Below, piece after piece: positions 17,954 to 25,739 of a stretch of 50,564 bases of DNA. The notes below the pieces were generated by a model. The model saw only the letters and a list, made by a program, of their open reading frames with translations. It ran no database searches and had not been told where the DNA came from. Within the stretch, counting starts at the first letter, position 1. Every line of letters starts with the position of its first letter. The position numbers and the translations under genes were made by a program. The stretch is from Streptomyces geranii. Lineage in GTDB: Bacteria; Actinomycetota; Actinomycetes; Streptomycetales; Streptomycetaceae. The stretch is taken from NCBI RefSeq assembly GCF_002954775.1, contig NZ_PJME01000061.1, positions 1 to 50,564 on the forward strand. The letters run 5' to 3'.

Positions 17954-19206
17954 CGCAGCTGCCGGGCCTCCTCGACACCGAGGCGATCCGTAAGGACTTC
18001 CCGATCCTCGACCGGGTGATCCACGACGGCAAGAAGCTCGTTTACCTGGACAACGCGGCGACCTCTCAGACGCCCCGCCAGGTGATCGACACTCTCTCCG
18101 AGTACTACGAGCAGCACAACGCCAATGTGCACCGTGGCATCCATGTGCTCGCGGAGGAGGCCACGGCGCTGTACGAGGGTGCGCGCGACAAGGTCGCCGC
18201 GTTCATCAACGCGCCCAGCCGCGACGAGGTGATCTTCACCAAGAACGCCTCCGAGTCGCTCAACCTCGTGGCCAACATGCTCGGCTGGGCCGACGAGCCC
18301 TACCGGGTCGACCACGAGACCGAGATCGTCATCACGGAGATGGAGCACCACTCCAACATCGTGCCGTGGCAGCTGCTCGCGCAGCGCACGGGCGCGAAGC
18401 TGAAGTGGTTCGGCCTCACGGACGACGGCCGGCTGGACCTGTCGAACATAGACGAGGTCATCACCGAGAAGACGAAGATCGTCTCCTTCGTGCTGGTCTC
18501 CAACATCCTTGGCACGGTCAACCCGGTCGAGAAGATCGTGCGCCGTGCGCAGGAGGTCGGGGCCCTGGTCCTGATCGACGCCTCGCAGGCCGCCCCGCAC
18601 ATGCCGCTGGACGTACAGGCCCTCCAGGCCGACTTCGTGGCCTTCACCGGCCACAAGATGTGCGGCCCGACGGGCATCGGGGTGCTCTGGGGCCGCCAGG
18701 AACTCCTGGAGGACCTCCCGCCGTTCCTCGGCGGCGGCGAGATGATCGAGACCGTGTCGATGCACTCGTCGACGTACGCGCCCGCCCCGCACAAGTTCGA
18801 GGCGGGCACCCCGCCGATCGCGCAGGCGGTAGGCCTGGGAGCGGCGATCGACTACCTCTCGGCGATCGGCATGGACAAGATCCTGGCGCATGAGCACGCG
18901 CTCACCGAGTACGCGGTGAAGCGGCTCGGCGAGGTCCCCGACCTGCGGATCATCGGCCCGACCACGGCCGAGGACCGGGGCGCGGCGATCTCCTTCACGC
19001 TCGGCGACATCCACCCGCACGACGTGGGCCAGGTACTCGACGAGCAGGGCATAGCGGTCCGGGTCGGTCACCACTGCGCCCGCCCGGTCTGCCTGCGCTA
19101 CGGAATTCCCGCGACCACGCGAGCGTCGTTCTATCTGTACTCCACGCCGGCCGAGATCGACGCTCTGATCGACGGTCTGGAGCACGTACGGAACTTCTTC
19201 GGCTGA
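17950..19206 (+). CDS. sufS: Cysteine desulfurase SufS
   Basis: PLP enzyme that takes sulfur from cysteine for cluster assembly. The 418-residue protein is of the group II (CsdB/SufS) type. The PLP lysine sits in FTGHKMCGPTGIGVLWG, EMEHHSNIVPW provides cofactor-stacking His, and the persulfide cysteine is in GHHCARPVCLRYG near residue 375. The GTG start at 17950 overlaps sufC. sufU, 30 bases downstream, encodes its sulfur acceptor. Confidence 0.97.
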   Translation: MTQLPGLLDTEAIRKDFPILDRVIHDGKKLVYLDNAATSQTPRQVIDTLSEYYEQHNANVHRGIHVLAEEATALYEGARDKVAAFINAPSRDEVIFTKNASESLNLVANMLGWADEPYRVDHETEIVITEMEHHSNIVPWQLLAQRTGAKLKWFGLTDDGRLDLSNIDEVITEKTKIVSFVLVSNILGTVNPVEKIVRRAQEVGALVLIDASQAAPHMPLDVQALQADFVAFTGHKMCGPTGIGVLWGRQELLEDLPPFLGGGEMIETVSMHSSTYAPAPHKFEAGTPPIAQAVGLGAAIDYLSAIGMDKILAHEHALTEYAVKRLGEVPDLRIIGPTTAEDRGAAISFTLGDIHPHDVGQVLDEQGIAVRVGHHCARPVCLRYGIPATTRASFYLYSTPAEIDALIDGLEHVRNFFG

Positions 19207-19236
19207 GGAGATGGCTGAGATGCGAGGGCGGTTGGT

Positions 19237-19704
19237 GTGAAGCTGGATTCGATGTACCAGGAAGTCATCCTGGACCACTACAAGCACCCGCACGGGCGCG
19301 GTCTCCGGGATGGCGACGCCGAGGTGCACCACGTCAACCCGACGTGCGGCGACGAGATCACCCTGCGTGTGAAGTACGACGGCACGACGATCAGCGACGT
19401 CAGCTACGAGGGCCAGGGCTGCTCGATCAGCCAGGCCTCGGCCTCCGTACTGAACGAGCTGCTGGTCGGCAAGGAGCTGTCCGAGGCGCAGAAGATCCAG
19501 GAGACCTTCCTGGAGCTGATGCAGTCCAAGGGCAAGGTCGAGCCGGACGACGCGATGGAGGAGGTGCTGGAGGACGCGGTCGCGTTCGCCGGTGTCTCCA
19601 AGTACCCGGCCCGGGTGAAGTGCGCGCTGCTGAGCTGGATGGCGTGGAAGGACGCGACGGCCCAGGCCCTGGGCGCGGACGCCGCCGAAAGGAAGACGGC
19701 ATGA
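19237..19704 (+). CDS. sufU: Sulfur acceptor/zinc protein SufU
   Basis: IscU-like Zn protein that accepts sulfur from SufS in Gram-positive Suf systems. The 155-residue sequence has three conserved Cys in NPTCGDEI, GQGCSISQAS and ARVKCALLSW. It also has the Gram-positive insertion between the second and third cysteines that separates SufU from IscU. The GTG start at 19237 (VKLDSMYQEVILDHYKHP) fits homologues. The stop overlaps the sufT ATG in ATGA. Confidence 0.95.
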   Translation: MKLDSMYQEVILDHYKHPHGRGLRDGDAEVHHVNPTCGDEITLRVKYDGTTISDVSYEGQGCSISQASASVLNELLVGKELSEAQKIQETFLELMQSKGKVEPDDAMEEVLEDAVAFAGVSKYPARVKCALLSWMAWKDATAQALGADAAERKTA

Positions 19705-20033
19705 GCGAGACCATTGAGATGAAGCCGGCCTCGGAGGACGAGGTCCGCGAGGCGCTGTACGACGTCGTCGACCCCGAGTTGGGCATCGACGTCGTCAACC
19801 TGGGCCTGATCTACGGCATCCACATCGACGACGCGAACATCGCGACGATCGACATGACCCTGACGTCCGCGGCCTGCCCGCTCACGGATGTCATCGAGGA
19901 CCAGGCCAAGTCCGCCACGGACGGCATCGTCAACGAGCTGCGCATCAACTGGGTGTGGATGCCGCCGTGGGGCCCGGACAAGATCACGGACGACGGGCGG
20001 GACCAGTTGCGGGCGTTGGGGTTCAACGTCTGA
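19701..20033 (+). CDS. sufT: SufT/DUF59-type metal-sulfur cluster assembly factor
   Basis: A 110-residue MIP18/DUF59 family protein, usually the last gene of actinobacterial suf operons and thought to help cluster maturation or carriage. The core DVVDPELGIDVVNLGLIYGI and the conserved Cys in LTSAACPLTDVIEDQ are present. Its stop codon lies within the first unit of a 14-base tandem repeat and is followed by a strong terminator hairpin. Confidence 0.93.
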   Translation: MSETIEMKPASEDEVREALYDVVDPELGIDVVNLGLIYGIHIDDANIATIDMTLTSAACPLTDVIEDQAKSATDGIVNELRINWVWMPPWGPDKITDDGRDQLRALGFNV

Positions 20034-20063
20034 GGTTCACCGTCTGAGGTTTAACGTCTGAGG
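20022..20063 (+). repeat. Three 14-base tandem units over the sufT stop
   Basis: Units at 20022-20035, 20036-20049 and 20050-20063 share CGTCTGAGG and differ at one or two bases. Each contains a TGA. The first unit supplies the last codons and stop of sufT. This looks like a recent local duplication. Confidence 0.85.
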
Positions 20064-20073
20064 TTCTGTACAC

Positions 20074-20110
20074 GAGAGCGGCGGCACCCTTTCCGGGTGC
20101 CGCCGCTCTC
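20074..20110. terminator. Terminator of the suf operon
   Basis: A perfect 16-base-pair stem (GAGAGCGGCGGCACCC with its complement) closes a 5-base loop TTTCC between the convergent suf operon and the AbfB-domain gene. No U-run follows, as is common in Streptomyces. The symmetric form could stop transcription from both sides. Confidence 0.9.
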
Positions 20111-20123
20111 ATGTGCGCTGCGC

Positions 20124-21008
20124 TCAGGCGAGCGGGGCCACCAGGCGGAAGAAGAAGTCCTGCCGGTTGGTGGTGTTGTAGCCGTACGGGTCCAGGCGCA
20201 GCTGGAAGTTCTTGTGCCGCAGCGCGTAGTTGGGGTAGTTCACCGACGTGAGCAGCGCCTCGCCGGAGTAGCCCGACTGCCCGCCGCAGAACGTGGCGTC
20301 CTGCTTGAACAGCGAGGAGCCGTCGTTGCGTTCGGCGCGCAGGACGAAGTCGCGGTGGCGCAGGTACTTGCCGTCGTTCGTCTTGAACGAGTAGCAGGAG
20401 CTGTTGGACAGCCCCTTGACCACGTCGAAGGTGGAGTCCTCGCGGGACTCCGAGCCGCGCACCTGGTCGAGCTTCACGAGGCCACTCGACACGTGCCAGT
20501 AGCGGCCGGGGTAGTTGACCGACTCGACGGACCTCAGGGTGGAGGACGGCTTGGCGGGAGCGGCCGAGGACTTGCTGGGGGACGGGGAGGCGGCGGGCTT
20601 CCCCGGAGCCTCCGAGACGGGAGCGGAGGCGGAGCCCTTGACGTCCGGGGCGGGAACGGGGTCGGCGTCCGCTCCGCCGGTGCCGGTCGTCGGGGTGGCC
20701 GTCGGCTGTGACGACGACAGACCGCTCTTGCCGCCCGGCGGGGTGTCTCCGCTCGCCGACGGGGAGGCGAAGGTGAGGAGACCTGGGTAGGTGGAGCCGG
20801 GCGACGGCACGGGGGCCTTCGCCACGGGGTCGGGCTCGACGGCCTGCCGGTCCGTGACGATGATCGCGGTCACACAGGCGGCCACCACCGACAGGGCGAG
20901 GGTGCCTGCCATCCAGAGCCGCCGCGTCCCGGGCACGCGTGAGGTGTCCGGGGCCCAGCCGTTCTCCCAGGGTTGAGTCGGGATGAGCCGGGGCTTTTCT
21001 TCTGTCAT
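20124..21008 (-). CDS. Membrane-anchored AbfB-domain protein
   Basis: A 294-residue protein with a cytoplasmic N terminus (about 30 residues), one membrane helix (about residues 31-53, LWMAGTLALSVVAACVTAII) and a long Ser/Pro/Ala-rich linker to about 155. A C-terminal beta-trefoil domain follows, like the arabinose-binding AbfB/CBM42 module. Repeats such as SVNYPGRYWHVSSG, DGKYLRHRDFVLRAE and SVNYPNYALRHKNFQLRL mark the trefoil. Sugar binding at the cell surface is likely, with no catalytic domain attached. The ligand is inferred from the family only. Confidence 0.85.
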   Translation of the reverse strand: MTEEKPRLIPTQPWENGWAPDTSRVPGTRRLWMAGTLALSVVAACVTAIIVTDRQAVEPDPVAKAPVPSPGSTYPGLLTFASPSASGDTPPGGKSGLSSSQPTATPTTGTGGADADPVPAPDVKGSASAPVSEAPGKPAASPSPSKSSAAPAKPSSTLRSVESVNYPGRYWHVSSGLVKLDQVRGSESREDSTFDVVKGLSNSSCYSFKTNDGKYLRHRDFVLRAERNDGSSLFKQDATFCGGQSGYSGEALLTSVNYPNYALRHKNFQLRLDPYGYNTTNRQDFFFRLVAPLA

Positions 21009-21187
21009 GCGCTGTTCCTCCGGCGTCGCCTGTGGCGAACGTGTGAACGAATGGTTGAAACAGTAATGGACGGGAGGCTAGGGCACTGGCCATTGCCGTG
21101 AGAAGGGTTGTTTCCTCAATGAGACCGGGGTGTGAGGGAGTTGGCGGTCGGATCGGGCGGAGTGGGGTGGGTGGGGTGGATTTGGGC

Positions 21188-21259
21188 GTGAGTTCGGCTG
21201 TGGGTTCGGGCTTGGGTCCGGGCGTGGGTTCGGGCCTGGGTTCGGGCCTGGGTCCGGGC
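21188..21259. repeat. Six degenerate 12-base tandem repeats
   Basis: Six units of the form GTGGGTTCGGGC run without gaps upstream of the SMR-gene operator. They end 6 bases before it. The whole 21009-21303 gap holds no convincing gene. Confidence 0.85.
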
Positions 21260-21264
21260 GGCGC

Positions 21265-21304
21265 TGTGTACGCACGTACACAACGTTGCGTACACTCGTA
21301 CACA
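21265..21304. promoter_or_regulatory. Operator/promoter of the SMR-TetR operon
   Basis: A perfect 18-base dyad TGTGTACG-CA-CGTACACA lies at 21265-21282. Two more CGTACAC half-sites follow at 21289-21295 and 21297-21303. TACACT at 21291-21296 is a good -10 hexamer eight bases from the ATG at 21304, so the transcript is probably leaderless. The dyad then covers the -35 region, the expected place for repression by the downstream TetR protein. Confidence 0.75.
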
Positions 21305-21624
21305 TGGGATATCTGCTGCTCGTCGGAGCCATCGCCGCCGAAGTGGGCGCCACGACCGCCATGAAGTACAGCGACGGGTTCAGCAGGCTGTGGCCGTCCG
21401 TGCTGACCGGGCTGGGGTACGCCGTCGCGTTCGTGCTGCTCGCGCAGACACTGAAGACGGTGTCGGTGGGGACGGCCTACGCGATCTGGTCCGGCATAGG
21501 GACCGCCGCCGTCGCCACGATCGGCGCGGTGTTCCTCGGGGAGGGGATGGGCGCGGCGAAGATCGCCGGGATCGTGCTCATCATCGGCGGGGTGGTCGTG
21601 CTGAACATGGGCGGTGCACACTGA
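21304..21624 (+). CDS. Small multidrug resistance (SMR) efflux protein
   Basis: A 106-residue, four-helix drug/metabolite transporter of the EmrE/QacE family, which exports cationic compounds or guanidinium by proton exchange as a dimer. The essential Glu is in GAIAAEVGATTAMKYSDGF near residue 13, and AYAIWSGIGTAAV carries the conserved Trp. The ATG at 21304 follows a TACACT -10 by 7 bases, suggesting leaderless translation. The stop overlaps the TetR ATG in TGATG. Substrate cannot be assigned from sequence. Confidence 0.92.
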   Translation: MGYLLLVGAIAAEVGATTAMKYSDGFSRLWPSVLTGLGYAVAFVLLAQTLKTVSVGTAYAIWSGIGTAAVATIGAVFLGEGMGAAKIAGIVLIIGGVVVLNMGGAH

Positions 21625-22202
21625 TGGGGCGGCGGTACGACCCCGAGCGGCGCCAGCGGATCATCGACGCGGCGATCCGGGTGGTGGGGGAGAAGGGCAT
21701 CGCGGGGCTCAGCCATCGTTCGGTGGCCGCCGAGGCGGATGTGCCGCTGGGGTCGACGACTTATCACTTCAGCACGCTGGACGAGCTGCTCGTGGCCGCG
21801 CTCCGGCAGGCGAACGAGGGCTTCGCGAAGGTGGTGGCCGCGCGGGGCGGGTTGCGGGACGAGCGGGTCGAACTCGCGGGCGAGCTGGCCGGGTTGCTCG
21901 GTGAGTGGCTCTCGGGGGACCGGGCGGGGGTCGAGCTGGAGTGCGAGCTGTACCTGGCGGCCCTTCGGCGGCCCGCGCTGCGGTCGGTCGCCGCCGAGTG
22001 GGCGGCGGGGGTCGCGGAGCTGCTGGCGGGGCGCACGGACGCGGTGACCGCGCGGGCGCTGGTGGCGGTGATGGACGGGATGTGTCTGCAAGTGCTGCTC
22101 ACGGGCGCGGAGTACGAGGAGGAGTTCGCCCGGGAGGTGTTCGGGAGGGTGCTGCGGGGGTCCGGCGACGGCGGCCCACGGGCCGTGGTGACCGGTCCTT
22201 GA
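21624..22202 (+). CDS. TetR-family regulator of the SMR gene
   Basis: A 192-residue repressor with an N-terminal helix-turn-helix: RQRIIDAAIRVVGEKGIAGL then HRSVAAEADVPLGSTTYHFST. The C-terminal ligand domain is helical and Leu/Ala-rich. It overlaps the SMR gene by one base, so it very likely senses an efflux substrate and represses its own operon through the CGTACAC sites. Confidence 0.9.
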   Translation: MGRRYDPERRQRIIDAAIRVVGEKGIAGLSHRSVAAEADVPLGSTTYHFSTLDELLVAALRQANEGFAKVVAARGGLRDERVELAGELAGLLGEWLSGDRAGVELECELYLAALRRPALRSVAAEWAAGVAELLAGRTDAVTARALVAVMDGMCLQVLLTGAEYEEEFAREVFGRVLRGSGDGGPRAVVTGP

Positions 22203-22255
22203 GATCGGTCCGTACCGGTTCGCCCGGGTGGGGTTTCGCAAGTTAGGTTTTCTCT

Positions 22256-23245
22256 ATGACCGACACGACTGCTCCCCGCACCACCGGCGCCGTGGCCGCC
22301 GGGCTCGCCACCGTCGCCGCCGACGGCACCGTTCTCGACACCTGGTACCCCGCCCCCGCGCTGACCGCCGAACCCGGCCCCGCCGGCACCGAGCGGCTGT
22401 CCGTCGAGCGGGCCGTCGAAGCGCTCGGCGAGGGTGCGGCCAAAGCGGTCGGCCCCGACGCCCGCCGGGGCGTCGAAGTGGTCGCGGTCCGCACGGTCAT
22501 CGCCTCCCTCGACGACAAGCCGCTCGACGCGCACGACGCCTACCTCCGCCTCCACCTCCTCTCGCACCGGCTCGTACAGCCGCACGGGCAGAGCCTGGAC
22601 GGCATCTTCGGCCACCTCGCCAACGTCGCCTGGACCTCGCTCGGCCCGGTCGCCGTGGACGACATCGAGAAGGTGCGCCTCAACGCCCGCGCCGAGGGCC
22701 TGCACCTCCAGGTGACGTCCGTCGACAAGTTCCCCCGCATGACCGACTACGTGGCCCCCAAGGGCGTCCGTATCGCCGACGCCGACCGGGTGCGCCTGGG
22801 CGCGCACCTCGCCGAGGGCACGACCGTCATGCACGAGGGCTTCGTCAACTTCAACGCGGGCACCCTCGGCACGTCGATGGTCGAGGGCCGGATCTCCGCC
22901 GGTGTGGTGGTCGGCGACGGGTCCGACATCGGTGGCGGCGCCTCCACCATGGGCACGCTGTCCGGTGGCGGCCAGGTCCGTATCACCATCGGCGAGCGCT
23001 GCCTGGTCGGCGCCGAGGCGGGCGTCGGTATCGCCCTCGGCGACGAGTGCGTGGTCGAGGCCGGGCTGTACGTCACCGCCGGCACCCTCGTCACCATGCC
23101 CGACGGACAGATCGTCAAGGCCCGCGAACTCTCCGGCGCCTCCAACATCCTCTTCCGCCGCAACTCCGTCACCGGCAGGGTCGAGGCCCGCCCGAACAAC
23201 GCGGTCTGGGGCGGCCTGAACGAGGTTCTCCACAGCCACAACTAG
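22256..23245 (+). CDS. dapD: Tetrahydrodipicolinate N-succinyltransferase
   Basis: Adds succinyl to tetrahydrodipicolinate in the diaminopimelate/lysine pathway. The 329-residue protein is the actinobacterial form, with an alpha/beta N-terminal domain and a C-terminal left-handed beta-helix showing hexapeptide repeats. Key blocks are GTTVMHEGFVNFNAGTLG, GGGASTMGTLSGGG and LVGAEAGVGIALGDECVVEA. It stands alone, while a dapA-like gene lies 0.5 kb further on the opposite strand. Confidence 0.95.
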   Translation: MTDTTAPRTTGAVAAGLATVAADGTVLDTWYPAPALTAEPGPAGTERLSVERAVEALGEGAAKAVGPDARRGVEVVAVRTVIASLDDKPLDAHDAYLRLHLLSHRLVQPHGQSLDGIFGHLANVAWTSLGPVAVDDIEKVRLNARAEGLHLQVTSVDKFPRMTDYVAPKGVRIADADRVRLGAHLAEGTTVMHEGFVNFNAGTLGTSMVEGRISAGVVVGDGSDIGGGASTMGTLSGGGQVRITIGERCLVGAEAGVGIALGDECVVEAGLYVTAGTLVTMPDGQIVKARELSGASNILFRRNSVTGRVEARPNNAVWGGLNEVLHSHN

Positions 23246-23269
23246 TCACAACTGACGTACTCCGTATGA

Positions 23270-23285
23270 GTACCCGTACGGGTAC
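23270..23285. promoter_or_regulatory. 16-base perfect palindrome after dapD
   Basis: GTACCCGTACGGGTAC reads the same on both strands and lies between dapD and the small secreted-protein gene. It could be an operator for the downstream gene or a weak terminator of dapD. Nothing else in the 171-base gap is distinctive. Confidence 0.45.
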
Positions 23286-23416
23286 CTGCGGCAACGCCTC
23301 AAGATCACGTACGAGTTACTCCGCGTGACCTCGTCCGGCTTCAGGCAGATGAACGGGTGGACACAGTGTCCGACGATCAGATGTCGAATGTCGAAGCAGG
23401 ACGAGGGGCGGAGCGC

Positions 23417-23641
23417 ATGACGAACGAACGGGCGAGGATCGCCGCACGCTGGCTTACGGGAGCGGCCGGCGCGGCCGTGCTCTGCGGGCTCTCCGCGGGC
23501 ACGGCGTGCGCGGACGAGTACAACACCAACTCGCACAACGGCCCCAGGATCGGGCTCGTCAACGTCGGTCAGATCGACGACCCGATGGAGGACGTGCTGG
23601 AGCACTTCCTGTTGCTGGGTGACGGGTATCGCTGGGATTGA
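23417..23641 (+). CDS. Small secreted protein, unknown function
   Basis: A 74-residue preprotein with a clear Sec signal: charged start MTNERARIAARW, hydrophobic core GAAGAAVLCGLSAG and a cleavage-like ACA/DE. The predicted mature peptide is about 40 residues, very acidic, and ends in GQIDDPMEDVLEHFLLLGDGY. It has no cysteine. I do not recognise a named family. An in-frame start at 23357 would add 20 poor residues, and ATG at 23417 has GGGGCGGAG upstream. A strong terminator follows. Confidence 0.75.
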   Translation: MTNERARIAARWLTGAAGAAVLCGLSAGTACADEYNTNSHNGPRIGLVNVGQIDDPMEDVLEHFLLLGDGYRWD

Positions 23642-23654
23642 GCCGTGGGGGGAG

Positions 23655-23691
23655 GGGAGGGGCGAGGCCCGCTTTGGGCCTCGCCCCTCCC
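23655..23691. terminator. Bidirectional terminator
   Basis: A perfect 16-base-pair stem (GGGAGGGGCGAGGCCC with its complement) and a 5-base loop GCTTT lie between the secreted-protein gene and the convergent dapA-like gene. Confidence 0.9.
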
Positions 23692-23713
23692 TCGTCTCCC
23701 TTGTCGCCGGGCG

Positions 23714-24604
23714 CTATGCGGTCAACTCCTCGTACGCCGCCAGCAGTTCGCCCGTCGTCGCCTCGTCCGCCGGGCGCAGTGGTCGCCTCACCGGGCCCGA
23801 GGGCAGGCCCAGTCGGTCCAGCAGCGCCTTGGCCGTCACCGCTCCTGGTAGGCCCTTCGCCATCATCAACTCGGTGAGCGGCAGGGCCCGTTGCTGGAGG
23901 CGGGCCGCCTCGGCCGTCTCTCCCGCGTCGAACCTGTCGATGATCGACCGGAAGTGACGGGGGATCACATTCGCCACCGTGCTGATGTATCCGGCGCCGC
24001 CCAGCGCGTACAGCGCCAGTACGTATTCGTCGCAGCCCGTGTAGAACGCCAAGTCCGTCCGGGCCAGCACCTTCTGGGTGCCCAGCAGGTCGTACGCGCA
24101 GTCCTTCACCGCGACGATCCCCGGGTGTCCGGCCAGCCTGATCATCGTCTCCGGTTCGATACGGACGCCGGTGCGGGCCGGGATGTCGTACAGCGTGAGG
24201 GGGAGGGGCGTGGCGTCCGCCAACTCCCGGAAGTGGGCCTCGATCGCGTCCTGCGGAGGGCGGCTGTAATAGGGCGCCACCGCCAACAGGCCGTCCGCGC
24301 CCGCCTTTTCGGCCGCCCGGGCCAGTTCGACGGAGTGGCAGGTGTCGGCGGTGCCCACTCCCGCCACGATCGACGCCCGCGTACCCACCGCCTCCCGCAC
24401 CGCCCGGACCAGTTCCGACTTCTCCGCGTCCGTCGTCGTCGGGGACTCGCCCGTCGTGCCGGAGAGGACCAGGCCGTCGCAGCCCCCGGACACCAGCCGG
24501 TCGGCGAGCAGTTGGGCGCCGTCGAGGTCCAGGCCGCCGTCGGCGGTGAACGGGGTGACCATCGCGCACAGGGCGCGGCCGAAGGGCGGTGAGGGTGTCG
24601 TCAT
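23714..24604 (-). CDS. dapA: DapA-family dihydrodipicolinate synthase/aldolase
   Basis: A 296-residue TIM-barrel class I aldolase. The Schiff-base lysine is in GIVAVKDCAYD, the catalytic Tyr in LTLYDIPARTGV and the pyruvate carboxylate site in SGTTGESPTTT. These fit 4-hydroxy-tetrahydrodipicolinate synthase. Related aldolases share the fold, and KD rather than KE after the lysine leaves some doubt about substrate. I used ATG at 24604. A GTG at 24640 would add 12 residues. Proximity to dapD supports a lysine/diaminopimelate role. Confidence 0.85.
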   Translation of the reverse strand: MTTPSPPFGRALCAMVTPFTADGGLDLDGAQLLADRLVSGGCDGLVLSGTTGESPTTTDAEKSELVRAVREAVGTRASIVAGVGTADTCHSVELARAAEKAGADGLLAVAPYYSRPPQDAIEAHFRELADATPLPLTLYDIPARTGVRIEPETMIRLAGHPGIVAVKDCAYDLLGTQKVLARTDLAFYTGCDEYVLALYALGGAGYISTVANVIPRHFRSIIDRFDAGETAEAARLQQRALPLTELMMAKGLPGAVTAKALLDRLGLPSGPVRRPLRPADEATTGELLAAYEELTA

Positions 24605-24703
24605 GGATGCAGTCTCGGCCGGTTGTTCATGAAGCTCCACTTAATTCTCTTACCGGTTATTGATTAGCGTTGCTGCGGAGGCGGGGGTGGGGCGGCCGGT
24701 ACA

Positions 24704-24715
24704 GGCACTAGTGCC
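24704..24715. promoter_or_regulatory. 12-base palindrome upstream of the 45-residue gene
   Basis: GGCACTAGTGCC is a perfect dyad 66 bases before the small gene at 24782. GGTCACC occurs twice nearby (24733 and 24750 regions). A regulatory role is possible but unsupported. Confidence 0.3.
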
Positions 24716-24781
24716 AAATCGGGGCCTCATGGGTCACCATGGCCTGGACGGTCACCGAACAAGCACGTCATGGGAGGCGTC

Positions 24782-24919
24782 ATGAAGCTCGGCAAGGCAC
24801 TCGCCACCGGTGTCGCGGAGGAGCAACTCCCCGTCCACGACGAGGAACTTCAACTGCCCGACGAAGTGCGGGAGTCGGAAGCTTCCGTGGAGGTCGAAGA
24901 AGCCCCGGTCGCCCGGTGA
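24782..24919 (+). CDS. 45-residue acidic protein, unknown function
   Basis: A very short gene supported by GGGAGG four bases upstream, strong GC at third codon positions and a GTGA overlap with the next gene. The product begins MKLGKALATGVAEEQ and is rich in Glu and Asp. It has no cysteine, signal peptide or membrane segment. Translational coupling suggests it works with the Cys-rich protein downstream. Function unknown. Confidence 0.7.
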   Translation: MKLGKALATGVAEEQLPVHDEELQLPDEVRESEASVEVEEAPVAR

Positions 24920-25641
24920 GGCTGCGGCTCCCCGAGGAACGTCCGGCGGAGCCGCCGACCGGCTACAAGATCGCCCACCCGGTGCTGTCCCAGGACGGCA
25001 CCCGGGCCGGGTTCACCGGGGTGTCGCTGGGCGGCGCGCTGCCGTACGGCGCCCTCGCCGACGCGTCCTGCGTCTACGGTCTGCGGCACCGCGCGCCGCA
25101 CCGCCGCTGCGACTGCGGGTTCCACTGCGTGCATGACCGGGCGACGGCCGAGGGGTTGCTGTGCACCGGTGAGCACCGGGCCGCCGTCCTGCTCGACGTC
25201 ACCGTCCTCGGTGCCTACATCCGCTTCGAACTCGGCTTCCGGTACGCCCGGCAGCGGGTGCGCGTCGCGACCGTCGGGCCCTGCGCCTGCGGCGCGGTCG
25301 CCGTCGCGCTCGCCGACGCGGGCTGGGGCAGGCCCGGTTGGCGGGGGCTCGCCGCCGCGTGCGCGGGCTGTGTGCACGGGCGTACGTCCGTGTCGCTCGC
25401 CGGGTTCGCCCGGCTGGCCGGGGACGGGCTGCGCGTCGTGGCGGGGAGCGGTCACGGTGTGGTGGCAGGGGTCGGTCACGGTGTGGTGGCGGGGGCCGGC
25501 CTTCGACCGGGCGTGGCCCATGGGCTCGGGGTGCCCGAACTCGTCGCCGAGGCCGCCCTGTTGCAGGCCCGGCTCGACTGGTTCCAGAGCCGGTTGGCGG
25601 GGCTTGAGGAGCGCGGGACGGACAACCGGCCCAAGGGGTAG
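24916..25641 (+). CDS. Cys/His-rich conserved protein, unknown function
   Basis: A 241-residue protein starting at a GTG that overlaps the previous stop (GTGA). It has several Cys/His clusters: HRRCDCGFHCVHD near residue 65, VGPCACGAVA near 120 and AACAGCVHG near 150. These could bind zinc or a metal cluster. A region of imperfect VVAGxGHGV repeats lies near residues 175-190, and the C-terminal helix is probably coiled (LLQARLDWFQSRLAGLEER). No known family was recognised. Confidence 0.75.
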   Translation: MRLRLPEERPAEPPTGYKIAHPVLSQDGTRAGFTGVSLGGALPYGALADASCVYGLRHRAPHRRCDCGFHCVHDRATAEGLLCTGEHRAAVLLDVTVLGAYIRFELGFRYARQRVRVATVGPCACGAVAVALADAGWGRPGWRGLAAACAGCVHGRTSVSLAGFARLAGDGLRVVAGSGHGVVAGVGHGVVAGAGLRPGVAHGLGVPELVAEAALLQARLDWFQSRLAGLEERGTDNRPKG

Positions 25642-25739
25642 GGCAGTTGGCCTCGGCCCTTGGTGGGCCTTGACCTCAATCCTGGTCGAGGTCGGAGGCT
25701 GGTCGGCGTACACCCGTCGCCGATCGAGCGGAGGCCGCC

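Noticed and set aside
20124..21008. Arabinofuranosidase, from the AbfB domain
   Set aside because: No glycoside hydrolase domain is present. The protein is a membrane anchor, a linker and the binding module only.
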